Positions 55,942 through 64,000 of a DNA stretch of 64,000 bases are shown here, piece after piece (the first letter of the stretch is position 1; the number at the start of each line of letters is the position of its first letter). Source of the stretch: Algibacter luteus (GTDB lineage: Bacteria > Bacteroidota > Bacteroidia > Flavobacteriales > Flavobacteriaceae). The notes under the pieces are model-generated. The model saw only the letters and a program-made list of their open reading frames with translations, did not search any database and was not told where the DNA came from. The stretch spans positions 301,495-365,494 of the forward strand of contig NZ_FQYK01000002.1 in NCBI RefSeq assembly GCF_900141715.1. The letters are read 5' to 3'. The translations under genes were made by a program, and so were the position numbers.

Positions 55942-57714
55942 TTAAATTTTTGCTTGGTAAGTATATAAATCATAATATCTGCCACCAAGATTGATTAACT
56001 CGTCGTGGGTACCACGTTCTACAATACGTCCACTTTCAATAACTAAAATTTGATTTGCTTTTCTGATAGTACTCAATCTGTGTGCAATAACAATGGTAGT
56101 ACGGTCTTTTACTAAGGTATTCAAACTTTTTTGAATAAGCGCTTCACTTTCGGTATCTAAATTTGAAGTGGCTTCGTCTAATATGATGATTTTAGGGTTT
56201 GCTAAAATGGCACGCGCGATTGCTAAACGCTGACGCTGGCCTCCTGATAATTTTACACCACGTTCTCCAATTAGCGTGTCTAAACCATGATCAAATCTAT
56301 CAGTAAATTCGTTAACATAGGCGGCATTAACCGCGTTTTGTAATTCTTCTTCGGTAGCATCTGGTCTGGGAAACATGATGTTCTCTCTAATGGTCCCCTC
56401 GAATAAAAATTCGTCTTGCAACACAACACCCAAATACTTTCGGTAACTATTTAATTTCACTTTCGATAAATCTTGATTATCGATAGTAACTTTTCCAGAT
56501 TTAGGATTTAAAAAAGTTGCCGATAACCCAGCAATGGTTGATTTACCAGATCCCGAACTACCTACTAAAGCCGTTACAGAACCTGCAGGCGCTTTAAAAC
56601 TAATATTATGTAACACCTCTTTATCTTCTTCGTAGGCAAAAGACACATCGTGAAATTCTATATCTCCATTCAATTTTTCAAGAGTGATATTTCGATTTTT
56701 ATCATCCTCTTCGGCAGCCATATTCATTAGTTCTTCGGTTCTATCTAAACCAGCTAGTGCTTCTGTGAGTTGACTTCCAATATTACTCATTTGAACAATG
56801 GGTGCTATCATAAAGCCAAGTATGAGGGTAAAAAACAAGAAATCTCCTGTGGTCATCTGTTCTTGAATCATATAGTAACCACCAATGCCCATAATACCAG
56901 TGGTGGCAACCCCAATTAAAAAAGTTGAAGAACTTGTCATTAAAGCCGTAGCTGTTAAACTCTTTTTAACGTTTTGAAACAATTTATCGACACCTTTTTC
57001 GAAAATTTCATGTTCTTGCTCTTCAGCGTTAAACGCTTTTATAACGCGAACACCTGCTAAAGTTTCTGTGAGTCGCCCCTTAACTTCGGCATTTATTTTT
57101 CCTCGAACTCTAAAAATAGGCCTTATGTATTTAAACGCACGTAACGCGATATAACCAAATATGGAAATAGGAACAAACACAAAAAGTGTCATCCATGGAT
57201 TGAGTTTTATTAATATAATTAAAGAAACTATGCCTGTAAACGACCCGCCTACTAACTGCACCAAACCAGTTCCAATTAGGTTTCTTACCCCTTCTACATC
57301 GCTCATGATTCTTGATACTAAAGCGCCCGATTTGGTGTTATCGAAAAAACTAATGGGTAACGATAATACCTTTTTTTGAACTTGTGCCCTTAATTCACTT
57401 ATTAAATACTGTGCCTGTACACTTAGAATTCTGGTGAGTGAAAACGATGTAACTGCTTGTATTAAAATAGCAATTAACACAATGGTAATTAAAGTATAAA
57501 TTTGTGAAATATCTTTACTTGGCACCACCTCATCTAACAATACTTTACTTTGCCACGGTAACACTAAGCCCGCTAAACTGCGAATAACAATTAATATTAA
57601 GCCAATAAATACCAGATTGCGCCTTGGCCAAATAATGGTTTTAAAGGCTTGAGCCATAGTTACTTTTGGCTTTGTTTTCTTCTTGTTTTTAGGAGTTTCT
57701 TTAAGGTGCTGCAT
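55942..57714 (-). CDS. ABC exporter, fused permease and ATPase (MsbA-like)
   Basis: 590 residues. A six-span membrane domain (about 30-330) is fused to an ATPase with Walker A GSSGSGKST, signature LSGGQRQRLAIARAIL, Walker B IIILDEAT and the H-loop IVIAHRLST. Homodimeric exporter of lipids, peptides or drugs; the MsbA-like sequence suggests lipid or drug. First gene of the pair with DinB. Divergent from the FAH gene over repeat copy D. Confidence 0.94.
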   Translation of the reverse strand: MQHLKETPKNKKKTKPKVTMAQAFKTIIWPRRNLVFIGLILIVIRSLAGLVLPWQSKVLLDEVVPSKDISQIYTLITIVLIAILIQAVTSFSLTRILSVQAQYLISELRAQVQKKVLSLPISFFDNTKSGALVSRIMSDVEGVRNLIGTGLVQLVGGSFTGIVSLIILIKLNPWMTLFVFVPISIFGYIALRAFKYIRPIFRVRGKINAEVKGRLTETLAGVRVIKAFNAEEQEHEIFEKGVDKLFQNVKKSLTATALMTSSSTFLIGVATTGIMGIGGYYMIQEQMTTGDFLFFTLILGFMIAPIVQMSNIGSQLTEALAGLDRTEELMNMAAEEDDKNRNITLEKLNGDIEFHDVSFAYEEDKEVLHNISFKAPAGSVTALVGSSGSGKSTIAGLSATFLNPKSGKVTIDNQDLSKVKLNSYRKYLGVVLQDEFLFEGTIRENIMFPRPDATEEELQNAVNAAYVNEFTDRFDHGLDTLIGERGVKLSGGQRQRLAIARAILANPKIIILDEATSNLDTESEALIQKSLNTLVKDRTTIVIAHRLSTIRKANQILVIESGRIVERGTHDELINLGGRYYDLYTYQAKI

Positions 57715-57798
57715 AGTATCTTTTTCAAGATTGAAAGGTACATGTTTTTATTGAAAATTATTTTGTGAAATGTGTAAAGAAAAAGCTTAATGTAACCT

Positions 57799-57901
57799 GC
57801 ATTAGTGATTGCAACGGTTAGCTTTTGGCGAGCGGATGCATCGAGCCAAAACTAAAAGTGGAAAGCACGACCGCGCCCAAGCGCGGTAATGCCCAAAAAA
57901 A
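57799..57901 (+). repeat. Three-way-junction repeat, copy D
   Basis: Closing stem GCATTA (57799-57804) with TAATGC (57887-57892). Hairpin 1 TTTTGGC (57823-57829) with GCCAAAA (57845-57851), enclosing a self-complementary GATGCATC (57835-57842). Hairpin 2 CCGCGC (57871-57876) with GCGCGG (57881-57886), abutting the closing stem. Unpaired motifs GTGATTGCAACGG and GGAAAGCACGA; tail CCAAAAAAA. Lies in the divergent gap between the ABC exporter and the FAH gene. Confidence 0.78.
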
Positions 57902-57982
57902 CTTGACAATTATCATATTTAAATTTCTGGTATTTACTACTTTTAGGGCTTGAAAAATGAACCATAAAAACAAAACAAACAC

Positions 57983-58597
57983 ATGAAATTAATTGGTATT
58001 GGTAAGAATTATGTAGATGATAAAAGTGAGATTGCTGCACTTAAAACTGGGGCACAACTTATTTTTATAAAAGCAGAAAGCACAATAGTTACAGGTAACA
58101 AAGACATTGAGTTTCCTGCTATTACAAATGAGTTAGCTTACGAGGTTGAACTTGTTGCAAAAATAGGTAAAAGAGGTAAAAATATTACTGAGGCTGATGC
58201 AGCATCTTACATTAGTGAGATTGGTATTGGCATTGATTATACTGCAAAAGATGTTTTGGCAGCGAGCAGAGCGAATAAAGGGCCTTGGGCTTTAGCTAAA
58301 GGGTTTGATGGTGCGTCTCCAATAAACGGATTTAAGCCAGTTGCGAACTTTCCAGACTTGAATAATATTAATTTTAGCTTGACCATTAATGGTGAACAAA
58401 AGCAAGTTGGCAATACCGATTATATGATTTATAATTTTGTTGAAATTATAGCCTATGTTTCGAAATTTATGACCTTAGAACCTGGAGATATGATTTTTAC
58501 AGGAACACCGGCAAGTGGAGTAGGTCTTAACGTAAAGGGCGACCACCTACAAGCTTTTATTGAAGGCGAATTGCTTTTGGATTTTAAATTGATATAA
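57983..58597 (+). CDS. Fumarylacetoacetate hydrolase family protein
   Basis: 204 residues, the compact single-domain form. Metal-binding acidic residues in YEVELVAKIGKRGKNI and in IGIDYTAKDVL, the ARANKGPWALAKGFDG region, and PGDMIFTGTPASGVG near the end are the hallmarks. Such enzymes hydrolyse or decarboxylate acylpyruvates or related 2-oxo acids (for example oxaloacetate decarboxylase activity in FAHD1). The precise substrate is not evident. Confidence 0.92.
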   Translation: MKLIGIGKNYVDDKSEIAALKTGAQLIFIKAESTIVTGNKDIEFPAITNELAYEVELVAKIGKRGKNITEADAASYISEIGIGIDYTAKDVLAASRANKGPWALAKGFDGASPINGFKPVANFPDLNNINFSLTINGEQKQVGNTDYMIYNFVEIIAYVSKFMTLEPGDMIFTGTPASGVGLNVKGDHLQAFIEGELLLDFKLI

Positions 58598-58677
58598 GGT
58601 CATTTAAGCCAAGAACTTTTATAATTAGAAAGTCTAGGTGTTTTAGTGTTAGCTAAAGTATCTGGGCTTTTTTTGTT

Positions 58678-58706
58678 AGCTATATCTATTTACCAAATAG
58701 ATAGCT
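58678..58706. other. Hairpin upstream of the DUF294 gene
   Basis: AGCTATATCTATTT and AAATAGATAGCT are complementary apart from a two-base bulge, with an ACC loop. It lies about 43 bases before the ATG at 58749 and could be a leader structure. A TATTTTAG -7-like box follows closely. Confidence 0.45.
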
Positions 58707-58748
58707 GATTTTAGATATTTTCCTGCTAATTTTCTATATTTTAGTAAG

Positions 58749-60650
58749 ATGAAGAACACCATTGCAGAACGCATTCTTGATTTTTTAAAGCACTTCCCGC
58801 CTTTTGATACTTTAAATACCGAGGAACTCTTTGCGATATCTAAAGAAGTGATTGTTTTGCATTTTGAAAAAGATGCCTATATTTTTAGGCAAAACAACGC
58901 CATAAACGATTGTTTTTATGTGGTAAAAGATGGTGCTGTTGGTATTTACCATGATGATAATCTAGTTGACCAATGTGATGAAGGCGATATTTTTGGACTT
59001 AGAGCACTTATCAGAAAAGACAATTACATGCTTGACGCCAAAGCTTTGGAAGAAAGCATTATTTATGCAGTATCTTCTAAATTATTAGAAAACATCATTA
59101 TTAACAACAACGAGGCGAACCAGTTTTTGATAACAAGTTTTGCGACCAATACACGAAATCCGTATGCTGAAACCGATAAAGGGGCCCTTTTTGCTTATGA
59201 CACTCAAGCTCAAAAAAGCAGTTCGAATTTTACCGAGGTACAATCGGCTTCGTTTTCTAAAAACCCCATAACCTGTAAAGCCAAAATTAGCATAAAAGAA
59301 GCTGCTTTGATAATGAGTGAAAACAAAGTAGGCTCGATAGTTATTACACAACAAAAGAAACCTGTTGGTATTATTACAGATAAAGATTTGCGCTATAAGA
59401 TAGCCACCGGAATACATACAATAGACGAAGCTGTGGAAACCATTATGTCTTCGCCAGTCATTACTTTTCCACCTAAAATTACGGTTGCAGAAGCCCAAAT
59501 TGCGATGCTAAAACACAGTATATCGCATTTATGTATTACGCAAGATGGTACTGTAGATTCTGAACTGATTGGTATTTTATCTGAACATGATATTATTGTG
59601 ATTCATGGTAATAACCCTTCGGTTTTAATTAAAGAAATAAAACATGCTACAAGCGCTAAGCGCTTGCAAGAGATTCGAGAAAAGGCGCATAACTTATTAG
59701 CGAATTACATAGAACAACATATTCCTATAGCGTTTATTACCAATGTTATTTCGGCCATTAATGAAGCTATTACCAAACGCATTATCGATTTGAGTATAGC
59801 TGAAATGAGCACGATACCGCCAGCTACCTTCGCGTGGTTAGCATTGGGTAGTCAAGGGAGAAAAGAGCAATTGTTACTCACCGATCAAGACAATGCTCTA
59901 GTTTACGAAGATGTTAAAAATAGTAATGATGTAAAACATTATTTTTTAAAACTCGCTAAAGCCATTAACGATAAACTAAACACTGTTGGGTTTGAATTAT
60001 GTCCTGCCAATATGATGGGAAGCAACCCTAAATGGTGTTTATCGGTTACCGAATGGAAACAGCAGTTTGAAGATTGGATAACACGACCTGATGAAGATAA
60101 AATGATGCTGTGTAATATCTTTTTTGATTTTGATAACGTTTATGGAAATCAACACTTGGTTGATGATATGTCTAAAAGCATCTTTGAAGCTATAGAGCAG
60201 TACGAAATCTTTTTAAATTTTATGGCTCGAAATGCACTGAAAAACCCACCACCTTTAAGCTTTTTTAGAAATTTTTTAGTTGAAGATTCTGGTGAACATA
60301 AAAACCAATTTGATATTAAAGCTAGAGCCATCATGCCTTTAGTTGATGCAGCCCGCGTATTGACGCTCTCCAAAAACATAAAACATACCAATAGCACTTT
60401 AGAGCGTTACCAAAAACTAGCAGATTTAGAACAGCAAAACAAAGACACTTATGAAGCCTGTGCTAATGCCTTTAATATTTTACTGCGATTTCGAACCCAA
60501 CAAGGTTTAAAACATAACGATTCTGGAAGGTTTATAGACGTAAACCATTTGAGTAAGGCTGAAAGGTTGAAACTAAAAAGTTGTTTTAAGCCAATTAAAG
60601 AGATTCAGGAGGTTTTGCGTGTACGATTTCAACTTTCACAGTTAATGTAA
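58749..60650 (+). CDS. CNMP-CBS-DUF294 nucleotidyltransferase-like protein
   Basis: 633 residues. Domains in order: cyclic-nucleotide-binding fold (about 15-110; DEGDIFGLRALIRK), a CBS pair (about 165-300; VGSIVITQQKKPVGIITDKD and SHLCITQDG), DUF294 nucleotidyltransferase-like domain with WLALGSQGRKEQLLLTDQDN, and the DUF294 C-terminal helices. A likely ligand-sensing enzyme related to GlnD-type uridylyltransferases. The next gene, an exonuclease, starts one base after its stop. Often linked to acetate metabolism genes in other genomes, as I recall, but none are here. Confidence 0.9.
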   Translation: MKNTIAERILDFLKHFPPFDTLNTEELFAISKEVIVLHFEKDAYIFRQNNAINDCFYVVKDGAVGIYHDDNLVDQCDEGDIFGLRALIRKDNYMLDAKALEESIIYAVSSKLLENIIINNNEANQFLITSFATNTRNPYAETDKGALFAYDTQAQKSSSNFTEVQSASFSKNPITCKAKISIKEAALIMSENKVGSIVITQQKKPVGIITDKDLRYKIATGIHTIDEAVETIMSSPVITFPPKITVAEAQIAMLKHSISHLCITQDGTVDSELIGILSEHDIIVIHGNNPSVLIKEIKHATSAKRLQEIREKAHNLLANYIEQHIPIAFITNVISAINEAITKRIIDLSIAEMSTIPPATFAWLALGSQGRKEQLLLTDQDNALVYEDVKNSNDVKHYFLKLAKAINDKLNTVGFELCPANMMGSNPKWCLSVTEWKQQFEDWITRPDEDKMMLCNIFFDFDNVYGNQHLVDDMSKSIFEAIEQYEIFLNFMARNALKNPPPLSFFRNFLVEDSGEHKNQFDIKARAIMPLVDAARVLTLSKNIKHTNSTLERYQKLADLEQQNKDTYEACANAFNILLRFRTQQGLKHNDSGRFIDVNHLSKAERLKLKSCFKPIKEIQEVLRVRFQLSQLM

Positions 60651-60651
60651 T

Positions 60652-61308
60652 ATGAGATGGTTTAAGAATCATACAGACTTTCCAGAATTTTACAATAGAT
60701 ATCTCGACACGTTTAAACATAAATCAAAAGATGTAGAGTCGGTACGATTTGTAGTTTTTGATACCGAAACCACAGGTTTGGATGTTATAAGTGATAGAAT
60801 TCTATCTATAGGCGCTGTTGGCGTTACTAAATTCCAGATTCATGTAGCTGATACTTTTGAATGTTATTTAAATCAAGACACTTTTAATACAGAAACCGTT
60901 AAAATTCATGGTTTATTAAAAGAAGGGCATATCTCAAAGATTGAAGAGCGTCAAGCTATTGAATCTTTTTTAAATTATCTGGGAAATGCTGTTATTGTGG
61001 CGCATCATGCCGCATTTGATGTGGCGATGATTAACGCCTCGTTAAAACGAATGAACTTACCAAAACTGAAAAATAAAGTGATTGATACTGGCGAACTTTA
61101 CAAAAAAACAAAGTACGTAAAAGACCAAAAAAATTACGGTTTAGACGAATTAAGCGACCTTTTTAAAATTACTAAACACGACCGCCATACGTCTTCAGGT
61201 GACGCTTATATCACGGCACTACTTTTCGTAAAAATTGCTTCCTTATTGCGAAAAAAGAAAAAGGGTTTGAAATTGCGTTATTTTTTTGATTTTAATGGTT
61301 GGTTTTGA
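60652..61308 (+). CDS. DnaQ-like 3'-5' exonuclease paired with DUF294 protein
   Basis: 218 residues. DEDDh exonuclease: VFDTETTGLDVISDRILSIG (motif I), VAHHAAFDVAMINASL (motif II), and KHDRHTSSGDAYITALLF (motif III His and Asp). A basic tail LRKKKKGLKLRYFF ends the protein. The tight link to the DUF294 gene is conserved in my memory of other Bacteroidetes, pointing to a shared, still unclear task. Confidence 0.9.
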   Translation: MRWFKNHTDFPEFYNRYLDTFKHKSKDVESVRFVVFDTETTGLDVISDRILSIGAVGVTKFQIHVADTFECYLNQDTFNTETVKIHGLLKEGHISKIEERQAIESFLNYLGNAVIVAHHAAFDVAMINASLKRMNLPKLKNKVIDTGELYKKTKYVKDQKNYGLDELSDLFKITKHDRHTSSGDAYITALLFVKIASLLRKKKKGLKLRYFFDFNGWF

Positions 61309-61344
61309 AAAATGACGTGCACAACTTAAGCTCAAAACTAAAAA

Positions 61345-61397
61345 CACCAAAGCCATTGCCTTGAGGGATACAGTCCAACAGGAACTAAACTTTGGTG
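61345..61397. other. Long inverted repeat after the exonuclease gene
   Basis: CACCAAAG (61345-61352) with CTTTGGTG (61390-61397) enclose 37 bases of unusually GC-balanced sequence. A second small stem CTAGT/ACTAG and an AT-rich tail follow at 61400-61430. Either a terminator region of the exonuclease transcript or a short structured RNA. Confidence 0.4.
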
Positions 61398-61431
61398 ATA
61401 CTAGTGGTTAAACTAGATTTTATTTATTATT

Positions 61432-61716
61432 TTAATCGTAGTTGATACGTTCGCGAATGCCGCCACTAGCGCGATGAATAATTACATCTGCCTTACGTCG
61501 TTTAGCAATGGTTTTCGCTTTGTTTATGGCTGTACTTTGCTTTCTGTGTTTTGAGGTAATGCGTTTGTTGCCCTCGCGACGCACTGCCCAACCTTCTTCG
61601 TAGGGCACAACGTGTTGATGCCATGTTCTAGATTTCTTGTTTGAGCTTTTAAAATAAGCTTCTACAAGTTCCTTTAAAATTTGAATCCAAGATGTTGAGT
61701 TGCTTGATTTTGTCAT
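61432..61716 (-). CDS. DUF2188 domain protein
   Basis: 94 residues, very basic. The C-terminal half (about 40-94) is the DUF2188 domain: HVVPYEEGWAVRREGNKRIT followed by KQSTAINKAKTIAKRRKADVIIHR and GGIRERINYD. The family is small and of unknown function; the Lys/Arg richness suggests nucleic-acid binding. Stand-alone gene. Confidence 0.85.
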   Translation of the reverse strand: MTKSSNSTSWIQILKELVEAYFKSSNKKSRTWHQHVVPYEEGWAVRREGNKRITSKHRKQSTAINKAKTIAKRRKADVIIHRASGGIRERINYD

Positions 61717-61898
61717 GAGCTAACATTTGCGATTCGAAGATAGTATTTTTTAATAAAATGATATTAAACACCAAAATTATATGATTTAAAAAGATCTATA
61801 ATTGCTACTAAATCTATTTTTAATCTTTAACCAAAGTCTTGATAACTAATGATCCTGATTAACTATCGAAATTTATTATGCATCGACTTTTAAGCGAC

Positions 61899-63998
61899 TT
61901 ATTTAAGTTGATGAAACAGAAAACTATAAATATAATTGTATTCCTTTATTTGAACACTTCTTGTATTGGCACCGGAATGTCCTGTTTTATCTTTTGCCCA
62001 TAACAAAATTGGATTTTTTTGAGAAGGCACATTCTGCAATTTGGCTGCAAACTTATAGGAATGAAATGGCGGCACACGGTTATCATCCGTACCTGTTACC
62101 AATAATGTAGGCGGATAATTTATCGTGTTGTTAATATTATGATATGGAGAATACGACAATATATTATTAAAATCTGCTAAATTTTTGGTGCTACCAAATT
62201 CTTGAATATTAGTTACTGCTGATCCTATAGTGAAGTTTTCAAAACGAATCATATCTAATGCCCCCACATTTATAACGGCACTTCCAAATAAATCTGGTCT
62301 TTGAGTTAATGCAGCGCCTGTGATAAGACCACCATGTGAAGCTCCTGTAATTGCTATTTTTTTTGGTGCTGTATAGTTGTTTTCAATTAAATACTCAGCG
62401 GCTGATATAAAATCGGCGATTCCGTTTTTCTTATTTAAACGCTGTCCATCAGTAACCCATTTCTTTCCAAAACCCCCACTTCCTCTTATGTGCGTATAAG
62501 CAAAAGCTCCACCATTTTCTATAAAATATATAATTCCAGGATTGTAGCTAGGAATATTTGTTTTACCATAGCCACCATAAGTTTTAAGAAGAAATGGCGT
62601 TGATTTATCCTGTTTTAAAGAATCCTTATACACAATAAAAATAGGCACTTTTGTACCATCGCTTGAGGTATAATAATCTTGTTTGAATTTATAATTTTTG
62701 AAATCGAAATTTACATTGGTTTCACTTACTAATTCATACTTAAAAGTTTCTAAATTTAATCTATACCTAACTTCAGGTATTGTGTAGGATGATAAATAAA
62801 AGAAGAATGCTTCATAGTTATTACTATAATACATATCTGTTACCGATAAACCTTTAGGCAATACACATTCGTTTAAGACCTTGCCTTGATAATCAAATTT
62901 CACCAAAAAGGAACCATTGAAGCTATGGTATGAAGCCACAATAAAGTCTTCTAAAAACTCATAATTTTGTAATTCATAGTTATCATAACTTGGAGATATT
63001 AATTTAAACTTGGTAGGTTCTTCTTTATCAATAGAAATAAGTTGTTGTTTATCATTAATCTCTGTTGTAGCATATAACAATGAATCTGTTGCTTTATAAA
63101 AATTAAGATCGTATTTCGTATTTATTAAAAAAGGACTAAATCCAAGTTTTATGTTTTCTCTTAAAGGGTTAAATAAATAATAATTATAAATTTCAGTTTT
63201 GGTATTTTCTCTTTTTACCATATAAAAACTTTCATCTTTAGTTCCTACAACTGAAATATCCTCATCATCACTATAAGATTTAAACATGATTTGGTCATCC
63301 TCTTGTTTTGTATCAACTTTATGATACATAATTGTTGGCTTTTTGTAGGTAGCGTTAATTGAATCAAAAGGATATTTTTTATAGAAGAACCCATCATTCC
63401 ACCAGTATATTCCAGAGTTCAATGTGTGTTTTAATACATTAAGGTAATGCCTTTTCTTATCGATTTTCACAACTCTTATTTCATGCCAATCACTACCGTT
63501 TCTATTATATTTATAAGCTAGCCATGTATTATTTTTAGAAATTTTATAGTAATCAATGTCAATTTTATCCTTTCTTGAAATTGATGTTGAATTTACTAGC
63601 ATATAATATCTTGAATGCACACCTTTTTTATAAAATAAAGACGGTGTTGTACTGCCACTAGTTATGAAATAACTAAAAAAATAATCGTCATCTATATTTC
63701 GCTTAAGTTTACCGTCGAAGTCACCGAAAGAACTGTACAAATACTTATTCATGTATTCGTCTGTATGGTGTTGCGCCACTTGCCGTTTTAAATATTTCTC
63801 TGATATTTTATTCTGACTTTCAATCCAATCAACTACTGATTCGTTTTCTTGTGTTTCTAACCATATATATTCATCAACTATATCAAACCCGTGGTAATTA
63901 CTCACCACGGGTTTTTCATAAGATATAGGATATTCGATTTGAGCTGACGAATGTTTTACTTGAACAAGCACCAACAAAAGTACAATGATAAACTTCAT
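61899..63998 (-). CDS. Prolyl oligopeptidase-family serine peptidase
   Basis: 699 residues, complete, beginning two bases from the window edge. Signal peptide (FIIVLLLVLVQVKHSSAQ). An N-terminal seven-blade propeller region (about 30-410) guards a C-terminal alpha/beta hydrolase with the nucleophile in GASHGGLITGA, the Asp in VTGTDDNRVPPFHS and the His in KTGHSGAN. Cleaves after proline in short peptides; here likely periplasmic. Its promoter lies outside the window. Confidence 0.93.
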   Translation of the reverse strand: MKFIIVLLLVLVQVKHSSAQIEYPISYEKPVVSNYHGFDIVDEYIWLETQENESVVDWIESQNKISEKYLKRQVAQHHTDEYMNKYLYSSFGDFDGKLKRNIDDDYFFSYFITSGSTTPSLFYKKGVHSRYYMLVNSTSISRKDKIDIDYYKISKNNTWLAYKYNRNGSDWHEIRVVKIDKKRHYLNVLKHTLNSGIYWWNDGFFYKKYPFDSINATYKKPTIMYHKVDTKQEDDQIMFKSYSDDEDISVVGTKDESFYMVKRENTKTEIYNYYLFNPLRENIKLGFSPFLINTKYDLNFYKATDSLLYATTEINDKQQLISIDKEEPTKFKLISPSYDNYELQNYEFLEDFIVASYHSFNGSFLVKFDYQGKVLNECVLPKGLSVTDMYYSNNYEAFFFYLSSYTIPEVRYRLNLETFKYELVSETNVNFDFKNYKFKQDYYTSSDGTKVPIFIVYKDSLKQDKSTPFLLKTYGGYGKTNIPSYNPGIIYFIENGGAFAYTHIRGSGGFGKKWVTDGQRLNKKNGIADFISAAEYLIENNYTAPKKIAITGASHGGLITGAALTQRPDLFGSAVINVGALDMIRFENFTIGSAVTNIQEFGSTKNLADFNNILSYSPYHNINNTINYPPTLLVTGTDDNRVPPFHSYKFAAKLQNVPSQKNPILLWAKDKTGHSGANTRSVQIKEYNYIYSFLFHQLK

Positions 63999-64000
63999 TA

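Overview
The window reads as chromosomal DNA of a low-GC member of the Bacteroidota, most likely family Flavobacteriaceae. The evidence is: type IX secretion (T9SS) sorting tails; a TonB-dependent receptor with an N-terminal carboxypeptidase-like domain; many uncharacterised families I associate with flavobacteria (DUF6452/DUF6048, DUF4294, CCC-motif, UMF1-type MFS); TTG start codons; and promoters of the form TTG-N19/20-TAnnTTTG. It is mostly ordinary housekeeping and accessory chromosome. I see no prophage, CRISPR array, insertion sequence with a transposase, rRNA or tRNA.

Layout. 1-4.9 kb: gyrA (3' end outside the window) divergent from clpC, then a small STAS/SpoIIAA-like gene. 5-7.3 kb: ECF sigma factor, membrane protein and exported DUF4097-like protein. 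7.3-16 kb: UMF1-type transporter, M48 lipoprotein protease, msrB, DUF1572, type II NADH dehydrogenase, lpdA, aroQ, a small outer-membrane protein and xerD. 16-25.9 kb: rny, a 6S RNA candidate, zapA and its coiled-coil partner, M23 peptidase plus TonB receptor, cysteine desulfurase, a TSP3-repeat lipoprotein and an Smr protein. 26-34 kb: T9SS cargo, DUF2752/CCC pair, rocD, a second ECF operon, and rlmD-DUF6452-DUF6048. 34-39.8 kb: the most accessory-like part, with a cassette-like NTF2 gene, interspersed repeats, an exonuclease, RNA and small-molecule methyltransferases and a ZIP transporter. 39.8-51.4 kb: DUF1800/DUF1501/T9SS operon, hemolysin III, DUF4294, M42 peptidase, NUDIX/PrsW pair, and a three-gene biotin-dependent acyl-CoA carboxylase. 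51.6-64 kb: TPR-HTH sensor-regulator, PagL-like protein, Bcr/CflA efflux pump, DinB and ABC exporter, FAH hydrolase, CNMP-CBS-DUF294 protein with an exonuclease, DUF2188, and prolyl oligopeptidase.

The most interesting signal is not a protein. Four intergenic elements (11059-11170, 37060-37200, 46394-46471 on the minus strand, 57799-57901) share two conserved single-stranded motifs but differ in their helices. Each can fold into the same three-way junction: a closing stem, a variable hairpin, and a GC-rich hairpin stacked on the closing stem with no spacer. The closing stem changes on both sides together (GCGAG/CTCGC, GGGTTA/TAACCC, GCATTA/TAATGC), which is compensatory covariation. This suggests a conserved RNA or single-stranded-DNA structure dispersed in the genome. 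A second structured element (34777-34919) follows a small NTF2-like gene and looks like a solitary gene cassette, and a cluster of five short repeats fills 35493-35775.
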